A DNA stretch of 64,000 bases from Kribbella capetownensis (lineage in GTDB: Bacteria; Actinomycetota; Actinomycetes; Propionibacteriales; Kribbellaceae): contig NZ_SJKD01000006.1 of NCBI RefSeq assembly GCF_004331485.1, forward strand, positions 434,001 to 498,000. Reading direction: 5' to 3'. Under the pieces are notes generated by a model, which was not told where the DNA came from, did not search any database, and saw only the letters and a list, made by a program, of their open reading frames with translations. How positions within the stretch are numbered: position 1 is the first letter of the stretch; each line of letters opens with the position of its first letter. This document shows, in pieces, positions 16,041 to 24,880 of the stretch. Made by a program: the position numbers and the translations under genes.

Positions 16041-16706
16041 TTAGCCGGCTGTGATCTTGGCAGCGCGGCGCTTGACGGCGATCCGGCGCGAGGTCTCGAT
16101 CACCAGGCCGATCACGAACGCCAGGCTGAGGCTGAACGCGAGCGCCTTCAGCGAGTCGTGCGCGAACGCATCTCCACCGAGGTAGCCGAGCAGTGCGACG
16201 TACGTGTAGGCGACGGTCACGCCGGCGATGGTGAAGATGATGAACTTGCGGAACGAGTACCGGGTCGCGCCCGCGGTGAGAGTCGCGACCATCCGCGCGC
16301 CGGGGATGTAGCGCACGGTCATCAGGATCAGGCCGCCGCGCGAGTGCAGCGCGGCCGAGACCTTGTCGTACAGCGCCTGTCTGCGCGCCTGGCGCTTCAT
16401 CCAGCGGTGCAGCATCGGCCCGGAGCCGCGGCCCATGAAGTAGCAGGCGGACTCACCGATGACCGATCCGAGCATCGCGAGCACGATCACGAGCAGCAGG
16501 TTCTGGTGCCCCGCCGCGGCGGCCATGCCGGCCGTGACCACGAGACCCTCGCTCGGAACCACGGGGAAAACCGCATCGACCGCGGCGGCCACGAACAGGA
16601 TCAGCAGAAGCCAATGTGAGGCCATCGCAACGCCGAGCAGGTGCCGCACGACCTCCATCAACTCTGTCACCCGGGTAAGGATGCCATCTCTGGTCAAACC
16701 CACCAC
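16041..16706 (-). CDS. DedA-family membrane protein
   Basis: 221 residues with about five hydrophobic segments. The DedA/VTT hallmarks are present: FPVVPSEGLVV, GSVIGESACYFMGRGSG, and VRYIPGARMVATLTAGATRY, which contains the conserved Arg-x-x-Pro-Gly. DedA proteins are inner-membrane proteins linked to phospholipid (undecaprenyl phosphate or PE) translocation and membrane homeostasis. Ribosome-binding signals are poor; a GTG at 16670 (VTELMEVV) is an alternative start. It is probably transcribed alone. Confidence 0.85.
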   Translation of the reverse strand: MVGLTRDGILTRVTELMEVVRHLLGVAMASHWLLLILFVAAAVDAVFPVVPSEGLVVTAGMAAAAGHQNLLLVIVLAMLGSVIGESACYFMGRGSGPMLHRWMKRQARRQALYDKVSAALHSRGGLILMTVRYIPGARMVATLTAGATRYSFRKFIIFTIAGVTVAYTYVALLGYLGGDAFAHDSLKALAFSLSLAFVIGLVIETSRRIAVKRRAAKITAG

Positions 16707-16768
16707 AATCCCAAGCGTGTGATTCAGGCGTGGTTCACCGGATGTTCAGCGCCGGCGGCCGGGTGTGG

Positions 16769-17950
16769 TCAGAGCAGCACGGGCAGTTGGCGAATGCTGT
16801 TCATCAGCAGGCTCGCGCCGCGGGCCGGATCCTGTTCCGGTGCCGCCAGGCGCAGGTCCGGGAAGCGGTCGAACAGCATTCCCAGTGCGATCCGGCCCTC
16901 CAGCCGCGCCAGCGGGGCTCCGAGGCAATGGTGGATGCCGTGCCCGAAGGCGAGGTGGGCGTTCTCCGGCCGGGTGATGTCCAATTCGTCCGGCCGGTCG
17001 GTCTTGCGGCCGTCGCGGTTCGCGGGCAGCAGCGCGAACACGATCACCTCTCCCGCCTCGATCCGCGATCCGGCGATCTCGATCGGCGCCTGCGCGACGT
17101 ACGGGATCGCGGCCTGCAGCGGGCCGTCGTACCTGAGGACCTCCTCGACGGCGGCCGGGAGCCGCTCGGGCTCAGCCTTCAGCAGGGCGAGCTGGTCCGG
17201 GCGCCGCAGCAGCGCGTGCACACCGTTGGTGATCAGGTTCACCGTCGTCTCGTGGCCGGCTGCCAGGAGCAGGAAGACCATCGAAGTGAGCTCGTCCTCG
17301 GTGAGCCGATCGCTGCCGTCGCGGGCGTCGATCAGGGCCGACAGCAGGTCCTCGGCCGGCGCCTCGCGCTTGTCCTCGATCAGGTCGCGGATGAACCCGA
17401 CGATGGCTCCGGCCGCCTCGACGTACTCCTCCGGAGTGTGCACCGACGCGTCCACCGCGACCGACGACCAGCGGCGGAACTCCTCGCGATCGCGCATCGG
17501 GATGCCGATCAGCTCGCAGATCACGGTGATCGGCAGCGGGTAGCTGTACGCGTCGACCAGGTCCACCCCGTCACCGGCCGCGGCCATCTGGTCGAGCAGA
17601 CCGGCCGCGATCTCGCGGATCCGCGGCTCCAGGCCCTCGATCCGTCGACGGGTGAACGCCGCGGTGACGAGCTTGCGTAACCGGGTGTGGTCCGGTGGGT
17701 TCACGACCAGCATGTGCTGCTCGGTCGCGTTCACCAGTTGGGCCGTGATCTGGTCGCGGTGCGGACCGTCCATCGGCGACCGCACGACGTCCGGATGCGC
17801 GAGCAGTGCGCGCGTCTCGGCGTACCCGGTCACCAGCCAGACCGGAACGCCGGTGAACAGCATGAGATGCGTCAACGGGCCCTTGGCCGCCAGCTCGGCG
17901 AACCCTTGGTGGCGGGCGATCCCACTGCTCACGATGAACGGCTGCGTCAC
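16769..17950 (-). CDS. Cytochrome P450
   Basis: 393 residues, the normal size of a soluble bacterial P450. The oxygen-binding I-helix reads LLAAGHETTVN (about 236-246), the K-helix ExxR is EEVLR, and the haem loop is FGHGIHHCLGAPLAR with the Cys ligand. Overall it resembles CYP107/CYP105-type hydroxylases of secondary metabolism or xenobiotic oxidation. GTG start. It follows the LAL regulator gene by only 10 bases in the same direction, so the regulator and P450 are probably one transcript. No ferredoxin or reductase gene is beside it, so electrons must come from elsewhere in the genome. Confidence 0.93.
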   Translation of the reverse strand: MTQPFIVSSGIARHQGFAELAAKGPLTHLMLFTGVPVWLVTGYAETRALLAHPDVVRSPMDGPHRDQITAQLVNATEQHMLVVNPPDHTRLRKLVTAAFTRRRIEGLEPRIREIAAGLLDQMAAAGDGVDLVDAYSYPLPITVICELIGIPMRDREEFRRWSSVAVDASVHTPEEYVEAAGAIVGFIRDLIEDKREAPAEDLLSALIDARDGSDRLTEDELTSMVFLLLAAGHETTVNLITNGVHALLRRPDQLALLKAEPERLPAAVEEVLRYDGPLQAAIPYVAQAPIEIAGSRIEAGEVIVFALLPANRDGRKTDRPDELDITRPENAHLAFGHGIHHCLGAPLARLEGRIALGMLFDRFPDLRLAAPEQDPARGASLLMNSIRQLPVLL

Positions 17951-17960
17951 ATCCGCCAGC

Positions 17961-20660
17961 CTACGTTCGGAACGGACTGGACTTCAGTTGCTCGGCGAGC
18001 TCGGTCCGGGAGTGGATGCCGAGCTTCGCGTAGACCTTGCGGAGGTGGTACTCGACGGTCTTGGGGCTGAGAAACAACCCGGCGGCCGCCTCCCGGATGC
18101 TCTGCCCGTCCGCCAGTAGCAGCGCGATCTGCCGCTCCTGGGGCGTCAACTCGTCCGCAGTGCTCGGCACTCTGCGTCGTGCGGTCTCCCCGGTCGCCTT
18201 CAGCTCCATCGCGGCCTGGTCGGCCCACCCCGCTGCGCCCAGTGCGTCGAAGGCCTCCACGGCGAGCCTGAGCTGCGCCCTTGCATCCACTCGCCGTCTC
18301 GCACGCCGCAGCCACGCGCCGTATGCCAGCCGCGTCCTAGCCGCCTCGAACACGTCGAGGGTCTCCGCGTGCCAAGCGAGCGCTTGCATGAAGTCCCGCT
18401 CGTTGTCTCCGACCACGCCGCGCGCCCTGGCTGCCCGGGCCAACGACCACGGCTGTCCCTTCGCCTCCGCCAGGACGGTGTGCTCCTGCGCCACGCGCTC
18501 AGCATCGTCAGTCCGGCCCAACCGTCGATAGACCTCCGCCAGCTCCGGCGCCGGAGACAGATCAGGGTCCTTCAGACCGTTGGCAGCCAGTACGTCGACC
18601 AGCCGCTCGTACTGCGGCAGCGCCAGAGCCGGAGCGCCACGGCCCAGCTCCAGGTCGCCGAGCGCGAACAGCGACCAGAGCGTGCCGAGGTGGATCTCCC
18701 GCTCCGCACAGATCCGTAGGCACTCGCTGGCGAGATCCTGACTCTCCGCACGACCTTGGTGCGACGACAACCAGGCCAGTCCGGCCAGGTTCATCGCCAG
18801 CTCCGTCATCTGGCCGGTCTCGCGGGACAGCCGGATCCCCTCGTCGTACGCCGCCATCGCGTCCGTCCAACGGTCGGTCGTCGCATCGTCACGGGCCAGC
18901 ACGAACAGCAGACCGGGCAGCGTGCCGAGAGCGACCTGCTCCCGCCGTTCCAGCATGGCCTGCTGCAGCAGCCCTCGACCGGTGCCACTCTCCCGGAGGA
19001 ACAGTGCGGCGAGGACCATCCACACCTGCCGGCGTCGATCCCGATCCAACTCGACCGACGGCGCCATCGCGACCGCGGCCCGGATCTGGCTCGTTCCTCC
19101 TTGCCCAGCGAGGACCTTGGCGACCCCACTGGCGAGCATGCCCATGATGCGTGGACCGGGCCGCTCGACGCCGGGGAGCAAGCGGTCGATGTCGTGCGCC
19201 AGCTCCAGGCCGGCCGCCGCGTCGGACATTCGGAGGCAGGCACCGACGGCGTCGGCGAGCAGTCCGATCGCCACAGCCGGGTCCTCGCACTCGGCGGCCG
19301 CGGCGGCGAGGATGTCGCGGGCCCGGCTCGGGGATCCGCACTTGACCGCGATGTCGCCGCGGATCTCCTGCGCACCTATCCGGACCTGCAACGGTGGCTG
19401 GAGAGCCAACGCGTCGTCAAGCAAGGAGTCCGCTCGGTCTGCCAGCCCGGCTGACCAGGCCGCCTCTCCGGCCGCGACCAGTCTGACTGCCCGGTCGTGC
19501 AATCCCTCGGACAGGCGTGCTGCACGCTCATAGGCCGTTGCCGCGACGGAATGCGCACCACGAACAGCGGCGTGCTCGGCCGCGGCGTCCAACCCGGCTG
19601 CTACCTCGTCGTCGGTTCCCAGCACAGCCTCGGACAGGTGCCAGGCCCGTTTGTCCGCGTCCACCGTGACCCGAGCAACCGCCCGGTGCGCAGTACGACG
19701 CTCTGCCGGCCCAGCACTCGCGTAGATCGCTGAACGCACCAAGGGATGCCGGAACTGGACCTCGCCGTCGCGGATGGCGACCAGCGCAGCCGTCTCGGCC
19801 TCCTGCAACGTTGCGACGTCCACACCGAGCTCCTGGCACGCTCTCGCGACCGCACCGAGTTCGCTGTCGTCGAGGGCGGCCACCAGCAGCGCCGTACGTG
19901 CGTCAGGGCTGAGCCGGTTTGCCCTTGCGGTAAAGGCTTCTGCGATCAGTTCCGGCACCGGGAGAGGCGCACCCGGCGGCATGCGGTGGAGGTGGTCCGG
20001 GTCGGCGGCGAGCTCGAGCAGTGCCAGCGGGTTGCCTGCCACCGTGCTGTGCAGTTGCTCGACCAGCTCGCTCGGCAGGCCGCGCAAGATCGCCTGCGCG
20101 GCCTCGAGCGGAACGCCGTCGAGCTGGAGCACCGGAAGATCCGCCTCGGCGAGCGGATGCTGCTCCTGCGTGCGGGCGGCGATCAGCAGGACGATCGGAT
20201 CGGCGACCAACCGCCGCGCGGCGAACAGCAGTGCCTCTGCGGACGGCCGGTCCAGCAGATGCGCGTCGTCGACGATCACGGCCAGCGGCGCATCTTCGGC
20301 GTACCGGCAGATCAGGCTCAGCGTTGCCGCTCCAACGGCGAACCGATCAGCTGTGGTGGCCGGCCCGAGTGCCAGTGCGGAGGCCAGTGCCGACCGCTGC
20401 GGACCGGGGATGCGATCGAGGCTGGAGAGTGCGGGCCGGAGTAGCTGGAGCAGGGCGCCGAACGGGAGTTCACGTTCGGCCTCGGTGCCGCGCGCTCTCA
20501 GGATCCGCAGTCCATGGGCCGTCGTGGCGGCCTCGTCGAGGAGGGTTGTCTTGCCGATGCCGGGTTCGCCGGTGACGAGCAGCACTCCGGCGGTGCCGAC
20601 TCGCGCCCCCGCGACCAGTTGCTCGATCACCCGGCGCTCGGCCTCCCGCCCGATGAGCAT
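17961..20660 (-). CDS. LAL-type (MalT-like) LuxR transcriptional regulator with AAA ATPase
   Basis: 899 residues. The N-terminal STAND/AAA ATPase has Walker A GEPGIGKTT at residues 31-39 and Walker B LAVIVDDAHLLD near 127-138. The middle 500 residues are helical repeats of TPR kind (many AYERAARLSEG-like units). The C-terminal LuxR helix-turn-helix is LTPQERQIALLLADGQSI then SPKTVEYHLRKVYAKLGI. Such large regulators bind an inducer and ATP, then activate nearby operons, often in secondary metabolism. It precedes the P450 gene (10-base gap) and diverges from a methyltransferase gene across 91 bases that hold two palindromes. Confidence 0.93.
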   Translation of the reverse strand: MLIGREAERRVIEQLVAGARVGTAGVLLVTGEPGIGKTTLLDEAATTAHGLRILRARGTEAERELPFGALLQLLRPALSSLDRIPGPQRSALASALALGPATTADRFAVGAATLSLICRYAEDAPLAVIVDDAHLLDRPSAEALLFAARRLVADPIVLLIAARTQEQHPLAEADLPVLQLDGVPLEAAQAILRGLPSELVEQLHSTVAGNPLALLELAADPDHLHRMPPGAPLPVPELIAEAFTARANRLSPDARTALLVAALDDSELGAVARACQELGVDVATLQEAETAALVAIRDGEVQFRHPLVRSAIYASAGPAERRTAHRAVARVTVDADKRAWHLSEAVLGTDDEVAAGLDAAAEHAAVRGAHSVAATAYERAARLSEGLHDRAVRLVAAGEAAWSAGLADRADSLLDDALALQPPLQVRIGAQEIRGDIAVKCGSPSRARDILAAAAAECEDPAVAIGLLADAVGACLRMSDAAAGLELAHDIDRLLPGVERPGPRIMGMLASGVAKVLAGQGGTSQIRAAVAMAPSVELDRDRRRQVWMVLAALFLRESGTGRGLLQQAMLERREQVALGTLPGLLFVLARDDATTDRWTDAMAAYDEGIRLSRETGQMTELAMNLAGLAWLSSHQGRAESQDLASECLRICAEREIHLGTLWSLFALGDLELGRGAPALALPQYERLVDVLAANGLKDPDLSPAPELAEVYRRLGRTDDAERVAQEHTVLAEAKGQPWSLARAARARGVVGDNERDFMQALAWHAETLDVFEAARTRLAYGAWLRRARRRVDARAQLRLAVEAFDALGAAGWADQAAMELKATGETARRRVPSTADELTPQERQIALLLADGQSIREAAAGLFLSPKTVEYHLRKVYAKLGIHSRTELAEQLKSSPFRT

Positions 20661-20676
20661 GTTTGGCAGTCTGCAC

Positions 20677-20735
20677 CAGGTGACCCACCTGATGCGATGG
20701 CCTGTCCGGGCTACCTAGGTTCGCCGTACAACCTA
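20677..20735. promoter_or_regulatory. Divergent control region with two palindromes
   Basis: CAGGTGaccCACCTG (20677-20691) has perfect 6-bp arms. TAGGTT-N8-AACCTA (20716-20735) also has perfect 6-bp arms. Both lie between the start codons of the LAL regulator and the methyltransferase, so they are the natural candidates for binding by the LAL protein or another regulator of the pair. Confidence 0.4.
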
Positions 20736-20751
20736 AAGGGGGCACAAGCAA

Positions 20752-21816
20752 ATGACTGTTGCAATCGACGGCGACAAGCTGATGGGGTTCGTCTTCCGCG
20801 CGGTGGACGAGGTGGGCGCGACGCTGAACGCGGCCCTGGTCGTGATGGGCGACCGGCTCGGCTACTACCAGGCACTCGCCGACCACGGTCCGACCACGCC
20901 GGGCGAGCTGGCCGAGCGGACCAGTACGAGCGAGCGGTACGCGCGGGAGTGGCTCAACGCGCAGGCAGCCGGCGGCTTCGTCGAGTACGACGCGGACAGC
21001 GGCCGGTACACCTTGCCGCCAGAGCAGGCTGTCGCGATGACGGACCCGGAGAGTCCGGCGTACCTGCCGGGCTTCTTCCAGATCGCGCTGGGCACGGTGC
21101 AGCACACCACGGAGATGATCGAGGCGGCACGGAGCGGCGCCGGCATCGGCTGGCACGAGCGCACGTCGGACGTCCATCTCGGCTGCGAGCGGTTCTTCCG
21201 GCCGTCGTACAACGCGAACCTGCTGACCAGTTGGCTACCCGCTCTGGATGGCGTAGTGGCGAAACTGGAGAGCGGTGCAACGGTGGCCGACATCGGCTGC
21301 GGGCACGGCGCGTCCACGATCCTGATGGCGAACGCCTTCCCGCAATCGACGTTCGCCGGTTCGGACTATCACCAGGAGTCGATCGAGACGGCCAGGCTGC
21401 GCTCGGCCGAGGCGGGCCTTGGCGAGCGGGTGTCCTTCGAGGTGGCTCCCGCCGCCGGATTCAGCGGGTCCGGCTACGACCTCGTCACGACCTTCGACGC
21501 GTTGCACGACATGGGCGACCCGGTCGGTGCGGCCCGTCATGTGCGGGAGGCACTGGCACCCGACGGCACCTGGATGTTGGTGGAGCCAATGGCCGGTGAC
21601 AAGGTCGAAGACAACCTGAACCCAGTGGGACGTGCGTACTACGGCTTCTCCACCCTGCTGTGTACGCCGGCATCGCTCTCGCAACCGGTCGGACTGGCAC
21701 TCGGCACCCAGGCGGGCCCGGCGCGGATCCAGGACGTCACCACGGCGGCCGGGTTCACCAGGTTCCGTACGGTCGCGCAGACCCCGTTCAACCTGGTCTT
21801 CGAGGTTCGGCCCTGA
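20752..21816 (+). CDS. SAM-dependent methyltransferase with N-terminal winged helix
   Basis: 354 residues. The N-terminus (about 1-90) looks like the winged-helix dimerisation domain of O-methyltransferases (GELAERTSTSERYAREWL). The Rossmann core starts at VADIGCGHGASTILMANAF (motif I), with motif IV near LVTTFDALHDMGDP. Related proteins are annotated as methyltransferase type 12 or ubiE-like; the substrate is not predictable. AAAGGGGG precedes the ATG. Its divergent neighbours, a LAL regulator and a P450, suggest a small oxidation-methylation unit acting on one metabolite, but this is inference. Confidence 0.85.
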   Translation: MTVAIDGDKLMGFVFRAVDEVGATLNAALVVMGDRLGYYQALADHGPTTPGELAERTSTSERYAREWLNAQAAGGFVEYDADSGRYTLPPEQAVAMTDPESPAYLPGFFQIALGTVQHTTEMIEAARSGAGIGWHERTSDVHLGCERFFRPSYNANLLTSWLPALDGVVAKLESGATVADIGCGHGASTILMANAFPQSTFAGSDYHQESIETARLRSAEAGLGERVSFEVAPAAGFSGSGYDLVTTFDALHDMGDPVGAARHVREALAPDGTWMLVEPMAGDKVEDNLNPVGRAYYGFSTLLCTPASLSQPVGLALGTQAGPARIQDVTTAAGFTRFRTVAQTPFNLVFEVRP

Positions 21817-21818
21817 CC

Positions 21819-21845
21819 TTGACAAACAGTTCACCAGTTGGTGAA
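21819..21845 (+). promoter_or_regulatory. Promoter with overlapping ArsR-type operator
   Basis: A consensus -35 TTGACA (21819-21824) is followed by the palindrome TTCACCA-GT-TGGTGAA (21830-21845), which spans the spacer and the expected -10. Binding there would block transcription. The GTG start of the ArsR gene is 9 bases further on, so the message may be leaderless. Confidence 0.65.
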
Positions 21846-21853
21846 GTGTTTGC

Positions 21854-22171
21854 GTGCTGACGACGACCTTCGGTGCGCTCGCGGACCCGACCCGGCTGGC
21901 GATCGTGAGCCGGCTGAGCCGGGGCGACGCGACCATGGGGGAGCTCGCGGAGCCGCACCGGATCACCTCGCCCGCGATGACCAAGCACGTCGGAGTGCTG
22001 GTCGACGCGGGCTTGGTGGCCCGGCGCAAAGTCGGCCGGACCGTGGTGTGCACGATCCGGCCGGAGGCGTTCACGGAGGTCGAGCAGTGGCTCGGCGACC
22101 TGACGGCGTACTGGCACAGCACGGTCGACCGACTGGAAGAACTGCTGCGAGGAGGCGGGGATGGGACCTGA
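21854..22171 (+). CDS. ArsR-family regulator of an SRPBCC cassette
   Basis: 105 residues, one winged helix (FGALADPTRLAIVSRLSRGD, then ITSPAMTKHVGVLVDAGLVA). It lacks a cysteine metal site (no CxC in the recognition helix), so it belongs to the metal-independent ArsR group that is nearly always paired with an AHSA1/SRPBCC protein. The downstream gene starts inside its last codons. It very likely represses its own operon through the palindrome at 21830-21845. The GTG start is nearly leaderless. Confidence 0.88.
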   Translation: MLTTTFGALADPTRLAIVSRLSRGDATMGELAEPHRITSPAMTKHVGVLVDAGLVARRKVGRTVVCTIRPEAFTEVEQWLGDLTAYWHSTVDRLEELLRGGGDGT

Positions 22172-22601
22172 CATCCGGATCGACAGGGTGCTGCCGGCAA
22201 CGATCGGGAGGGTGTACGAGGCCTGGACCCGGGCGGAGTTGCTGACGCAGTGGTACTGCCCGAACCCTGACCTGGAGCTGAAGGTGCAGGCCGACGTACG
22301 GGTCGGGGGCGACTACGTGGTCGAGATGGGACCGCATGTCGTCCGGGGCACGTACCTGGAGGTCGAGCCGCCGCACCGGCTGGCGTTCAGCTGGAAGTGG
22401 GACGGCACCGAGGACGAGCCGACCCGGGTGGAGGTCGAGCTGACCGAGGTCCCCGACGGCACCCGGATGCTGCTCATCCACAGCGGTTTCGCCACCGAGG
22501 AGGACGCGACGAACCACCGGATGGGCTGGGAGCCCGAGCTGGGCCGCCTGGCCGGGTTGCTCACCGCTCAGCAGCCCGACCCTGCGACCGATCGAGGCTG
22601 A
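22161..22601 (+). CDS. SRPBCC / AHSA1-type ligand-binding protein
   Basis: 146 residues with the START-like (Bet v1) fold typical of the AHSA1 family: IRIDRVLPATIGRVYEAWTR at the start, VGGDYVVEMG and GTYLEVEPPHRLAFSWKWDG in the middle, and a closing amphipathic helix. Such proteins hold a hydrophobic ligand in a deep pocket; the function is rarely known. It overlaps the ArsR gene by 11 bases, implying coupled translation. A second ArsR-SRPBCC cassette of the same design is at 34056-34878. Confidence 0.85.
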   Translation: MGPDIRIDRVLPATIGRVYEAWTRAELLTQWYCPNPDLELKVQADVRVGGDYVVEMGPHVVRGTYLEVEPPHRLAFSWKWDGTEDEPTRVEVELTEVPDGTRMLLIHSGFATEEDATNHRMGWEPELGRLAGLLTAQQPDPATDRG

Positions 22602-22634
22602 CCACCAAGGCTTCTGCTGGTTCAGAAATGAGTC

Positions 22635-22660
22635 GAGCCCCGGGCGGCAACCCGGGGCTC
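22635..22660. terminator. Bidirectional terminator between convergent genes
   Basis: GAGCCCCGGG and CCCGGGGCTC form a perfect 10-bp stem with a 6-base loop. It lies between the ends of the SRPBCC gene (+) and the DUF5302 gene (-), 33 and 26 bases from their stop codons. Confidence 0.8.
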
Positions 22661-22686
22661 AGGCGGATGGATGGACAGTTGGCGTA

Positions 22687-22863
22687 TCAGCTGCCGGACT
22701 TGCGCCGGAATTGGCGCCTCTGCTTGTCGTTGTGCGCCTCGCCGACGCCCTCACGCCGCGTCCCGGACCCCGGGTGCGCGTTGTTGTGGGCGTTCTTCTT
22801 CTCGAGCGCCTCCTTGAACTTCTTCTGCAGATCGTCCGCCGGCTCGCTGGACTTGTCGCTCAT
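22687..22863 (-). CDS. DUF5302 family small protein
   Basis: 58 residues from the ATG at 22863, preceded by GAAGGAG. It matches the DUF5302 pattern: an acidic start, a lysine-rich helix (LQKKFKEALEKKNAH), a Gly/His/Arg linker and the conserved end FRRKSGS. The family is common in actinobacteria and its function is unknown. It is highly charged and probably disordered outside the helix. Transcribed alone. Confidence 0.85.
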   Translation of the reverse strand: MSDKSSEPADDLQKKFKEALEKKNAHNNAHPGSGTRREGVGEAHNDKQRRQFRRKSGS

Positions 22864-22977
22864 ACCGTCTCCTTCACAAACCGTCAGGCGTACACACCCC
22901 ACGCTAACCAACTGTGACGGCACCCGCGAGGGGATTATCGTCGCAGCGCTCCCGCCGGGCCTGTCGCACGCGTCACG

Positions 22978-23163
22978 TCACCGTTGGCTCACCGCGGACG
23001 GGCAGCCGGGCTGGCCACAGTCCTCGGACTCAGGGACCTCACCGTTGAGGTCGTGTTCGTAGGCGTAGTGGAAGCAGTCCCAGTGCATCCGCTCGAAGAC
23101 CTCGTAGTCGTCGCGGCTGGACTCCACCTGCTCGCCGCAGCGCATGCACGTCTGGTCGCCCAC
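22978..23163 (-). CDS. Small cysteine-rich, probable zinc-binding protein
   Basis: 61 residues from a GTG. Cysteines occur as CMRCGE near the N-terminus and CGQPGC near the C-terminus, with a WDCFHYAYEHD segment between. The paired CxxC/CxxxxC arrangement suggests a zinc ribbon. I do not recognise the family. The acidic protein has no membrane segment. Upstream is the divergent LysE gene about 100 bases away. The unbroken frame with well-spaced cysteines supports a real gene, but nothing reveals its role. Confidence 0.6.
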   Translation of the reverse strand: MGDQTCMRCGEQVESSRDDYEVFERMHWDCFHYAYEHDLNGEVPESEDCGQPGCPSAVSQR

Positions 23164-23262
23164 CCGGGCAAGGTACCCCTCGATCTCACTCTGAGGAAAA
23201 CCCCCACGGACTGTCGTAGCTCGCTGTTAGCGTCGTGAACGAGACGATGAAAGGGGACGCAC

Positions 23263-23913
23263 GTGCTGGTCAGTAGTGAGGCGATGCTCGGGATCGCGTT
23301 GGTCGAGCTGGGTCTGGTGGTCACGCCAGGGCCGAACATGATCTACCTGATCTCGCGATCGATCTCGCAGAGCCGCCGCGCCGGGCTGATCTCGCTGGCC
23401 GGTGTCGGCGTCGGCTTCGGGGTGTATTTGCTCGCGGCAAGCGTCGGCCTGGCCACCCTGTTCGCGCTGGTCCCGGAGATCTACGTGACGCTGAAGCTCG
23501 CGGGCGCGGCGTACCTGCTCTGGCTTGCCTGGAACGCGTTCCGCCCTGGCGGCAAGTCCGTCTTCGCGACCCAGGAGCTGGAGCCGGACCGGCCGCGGAA
23601 GCTGTTCGGCATGGGCCTGCTCACCTGCCTGCTGAACCCGAAGATCGCGATCCTCTACATCTCCGTGCTGCCGCAGTTCCTCGACCCATCGCGCGGCCAT
23701 GTCGGCACCCAGAGCATGATCCTCGGCCTGATCCAGACCGCGGTCGGCGTCGGGGTGAACGCGATCTTCGTCATCACCGCCAGTTCGGTCGCCGTGTTCC
23801 TCACCCGCCGTCCCACCTGGATGCGCATCCACCGCTACCTCACCGGCACCGCCCTAGCCGCCTTCGCCATCCGCCTGGCCACCGACAAAGCCCGCCCCCT
23901 CGCCACGCACTGA
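23263..23913 (+). CDS. LysE/RhtB-family amino-acid exporter
   Basis: 216 residues with six hydrophobic segments. The family signature near the N-terminus, VVTPGPNMIYLISRSISQS, is complete, followed by GVGVGFGVYLLAASVGLATL and LLNPKIAILYISVLPQF. LysE/RhtB proteins export basic or neutral amino acids or related small molecules. GTG start with AAAGGGG 8 bases upstream. No LysG-like regulator adjoins it. It appears to be a single-gene unit. Confidence 0.88.
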   Translation: MLVSSEAMLGIALVELGLVVTPGPNMIYLISRSISQSRRAGLISLAGVGVGFGVYLLAASVGLATLFALVPEIYVTLKLAGAAYLLWLAWNAFRPGGKSVFATQELEPDRPRKLFGMGLLTCLLNPKIAILYISVLPQFLDPSRGHVGTQSMILGLIQTAVGVGVNAIFVITASSVAVFLTRRPTWMRIHRYLTGTALAAFAIRLATDKARPLATH

Positions 23914-23992
23914 GCCGCGTCGCGCCGTGCTGATCTGATGGCTTATTGATGTGCGGCCCTGGACGGACTCCCGGATACTGCTGGGCGTGTCG

Positions 23993-24880
23993 ATGCATCC
24001 TGGACAACTCGACGTGACGACGGACCTGGTGGCGCGGCTGATCGAGTCGCAGCACCCGGAGTGGAGCGGCCTGCCGATCCGAGGGGTTCCTTCGCACGGC
24101 ACGGTCAACGCGTTGTTCCGGATCGGCGACGGGGTGGTCGCGCGCTTCCCGATCCAGCCGGGCGACGCTGCCGATGTGCGCAAGGACCTCGACGACGAGG
24201 CCGACGCCGCCCGTCGTTTGCACGCGATCTCGCCGTACCCGACGCCGGAGCCGGTCGCGATCGGTGAACCCGGTGAGGGCTACCCGCTGCCGTGGGCGAT
24301 CTACACCTGGCTCAACGGCACCATCGCGTACGACGCCGATGTCGCCGGATCGACTGCGTTCGCCGAGGATCTGGCGCGATTCGTGCTCGCACTGCGCGTC
24401 GTCCCGACCGATGGGCGCGAGTTCACCGGCACGTGGCGCGGCGGCGTACTGACCAGCCAGGACGAGTACGTCGCCGACGGGCTGCAACGCTCTCGCGGGA
24501 TGATTGACGTGGACGCACTCGGCCGGTTGTGGGCCGATCTCCGTACCACCCCACGCACCGAGCCGGACGTCTGGGCGCATCGCGACCTGATGCCGGGCAA
24601 CCTGCTGGTGGTCGGCAACCGCCTGGTCGGGGTGATCGACGTCGGCACGTTCACGGTCGCCGATCCGGCCATCGACCTGCAGCCCGCCTGGAACCTGCTC
24701 GATGTGCCGGCCCGCGCCGCGTTCCGGACTGCCCTCGGCAGTGATGACGACGAGTGGCGTCGCGGGATGGGCTGGTCGTTCGCCCAGGCCATCGGGTGTC
24801 TCTGGTATTACGTCGAGACCAACCCGGTCATGTCGCGCACCGCCCACCACACACTGACGGCGCTGCTCACTGCTTGGTAG
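23993..24880 (+). CDS. Aminoglycoside phosphotransferase (APH) family protein
   Basis: 295 residues from the ATG at 23993. The kinase-like fold shows the catalytic HRDLMPGNLL and the downstream GVIDVGTF, in which the Mg-binding DxG/DxD motif is kept. The early VPSHGTVNALFRIGDGVVARF is the nucleotide-binding lobe. Family members phosphorylate antibiotics, sugars or other small molecules, and most chromosomal ones in actinobacteria are not resistance genes. The last 14 bases overlap the convergent methyltransferase gene. GTG at 23987 is an alternative start. Confidence 0.82.
   Translation: MHPGQLDVTTDLVARLIESQHPEWSGLPIRGVPSHGTVNALFRIGDGVVARFPIQPGDAADVRKDLDDEADAARRLHAISPYPTPEPVAIGEPGEGYPLPWAIYTWLNGTIAYDADVAGSTAFAEDLARFVLALRVVPTDGREFTGTWRGGVLTSQDEYVADGLQRSRGMIDVDALGRLWADLRTTPRTEPDVWAHRDLMPGNLLVVGNRLVGVIDVGTFTVADPAIDLQPAWNLLDVPARAAFRTALGSDDDEWRRGMGWSFAQAIGCLWYYVETNPVMSRTAHHTLTALLTAW

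Noticed and set aside
16769-21816. A complete natural-product gene cluster around the P450
   Set aside because: No polyketide, peptide, terpene or RiPP core gene lies in the window; only tailoring and regulation are present.
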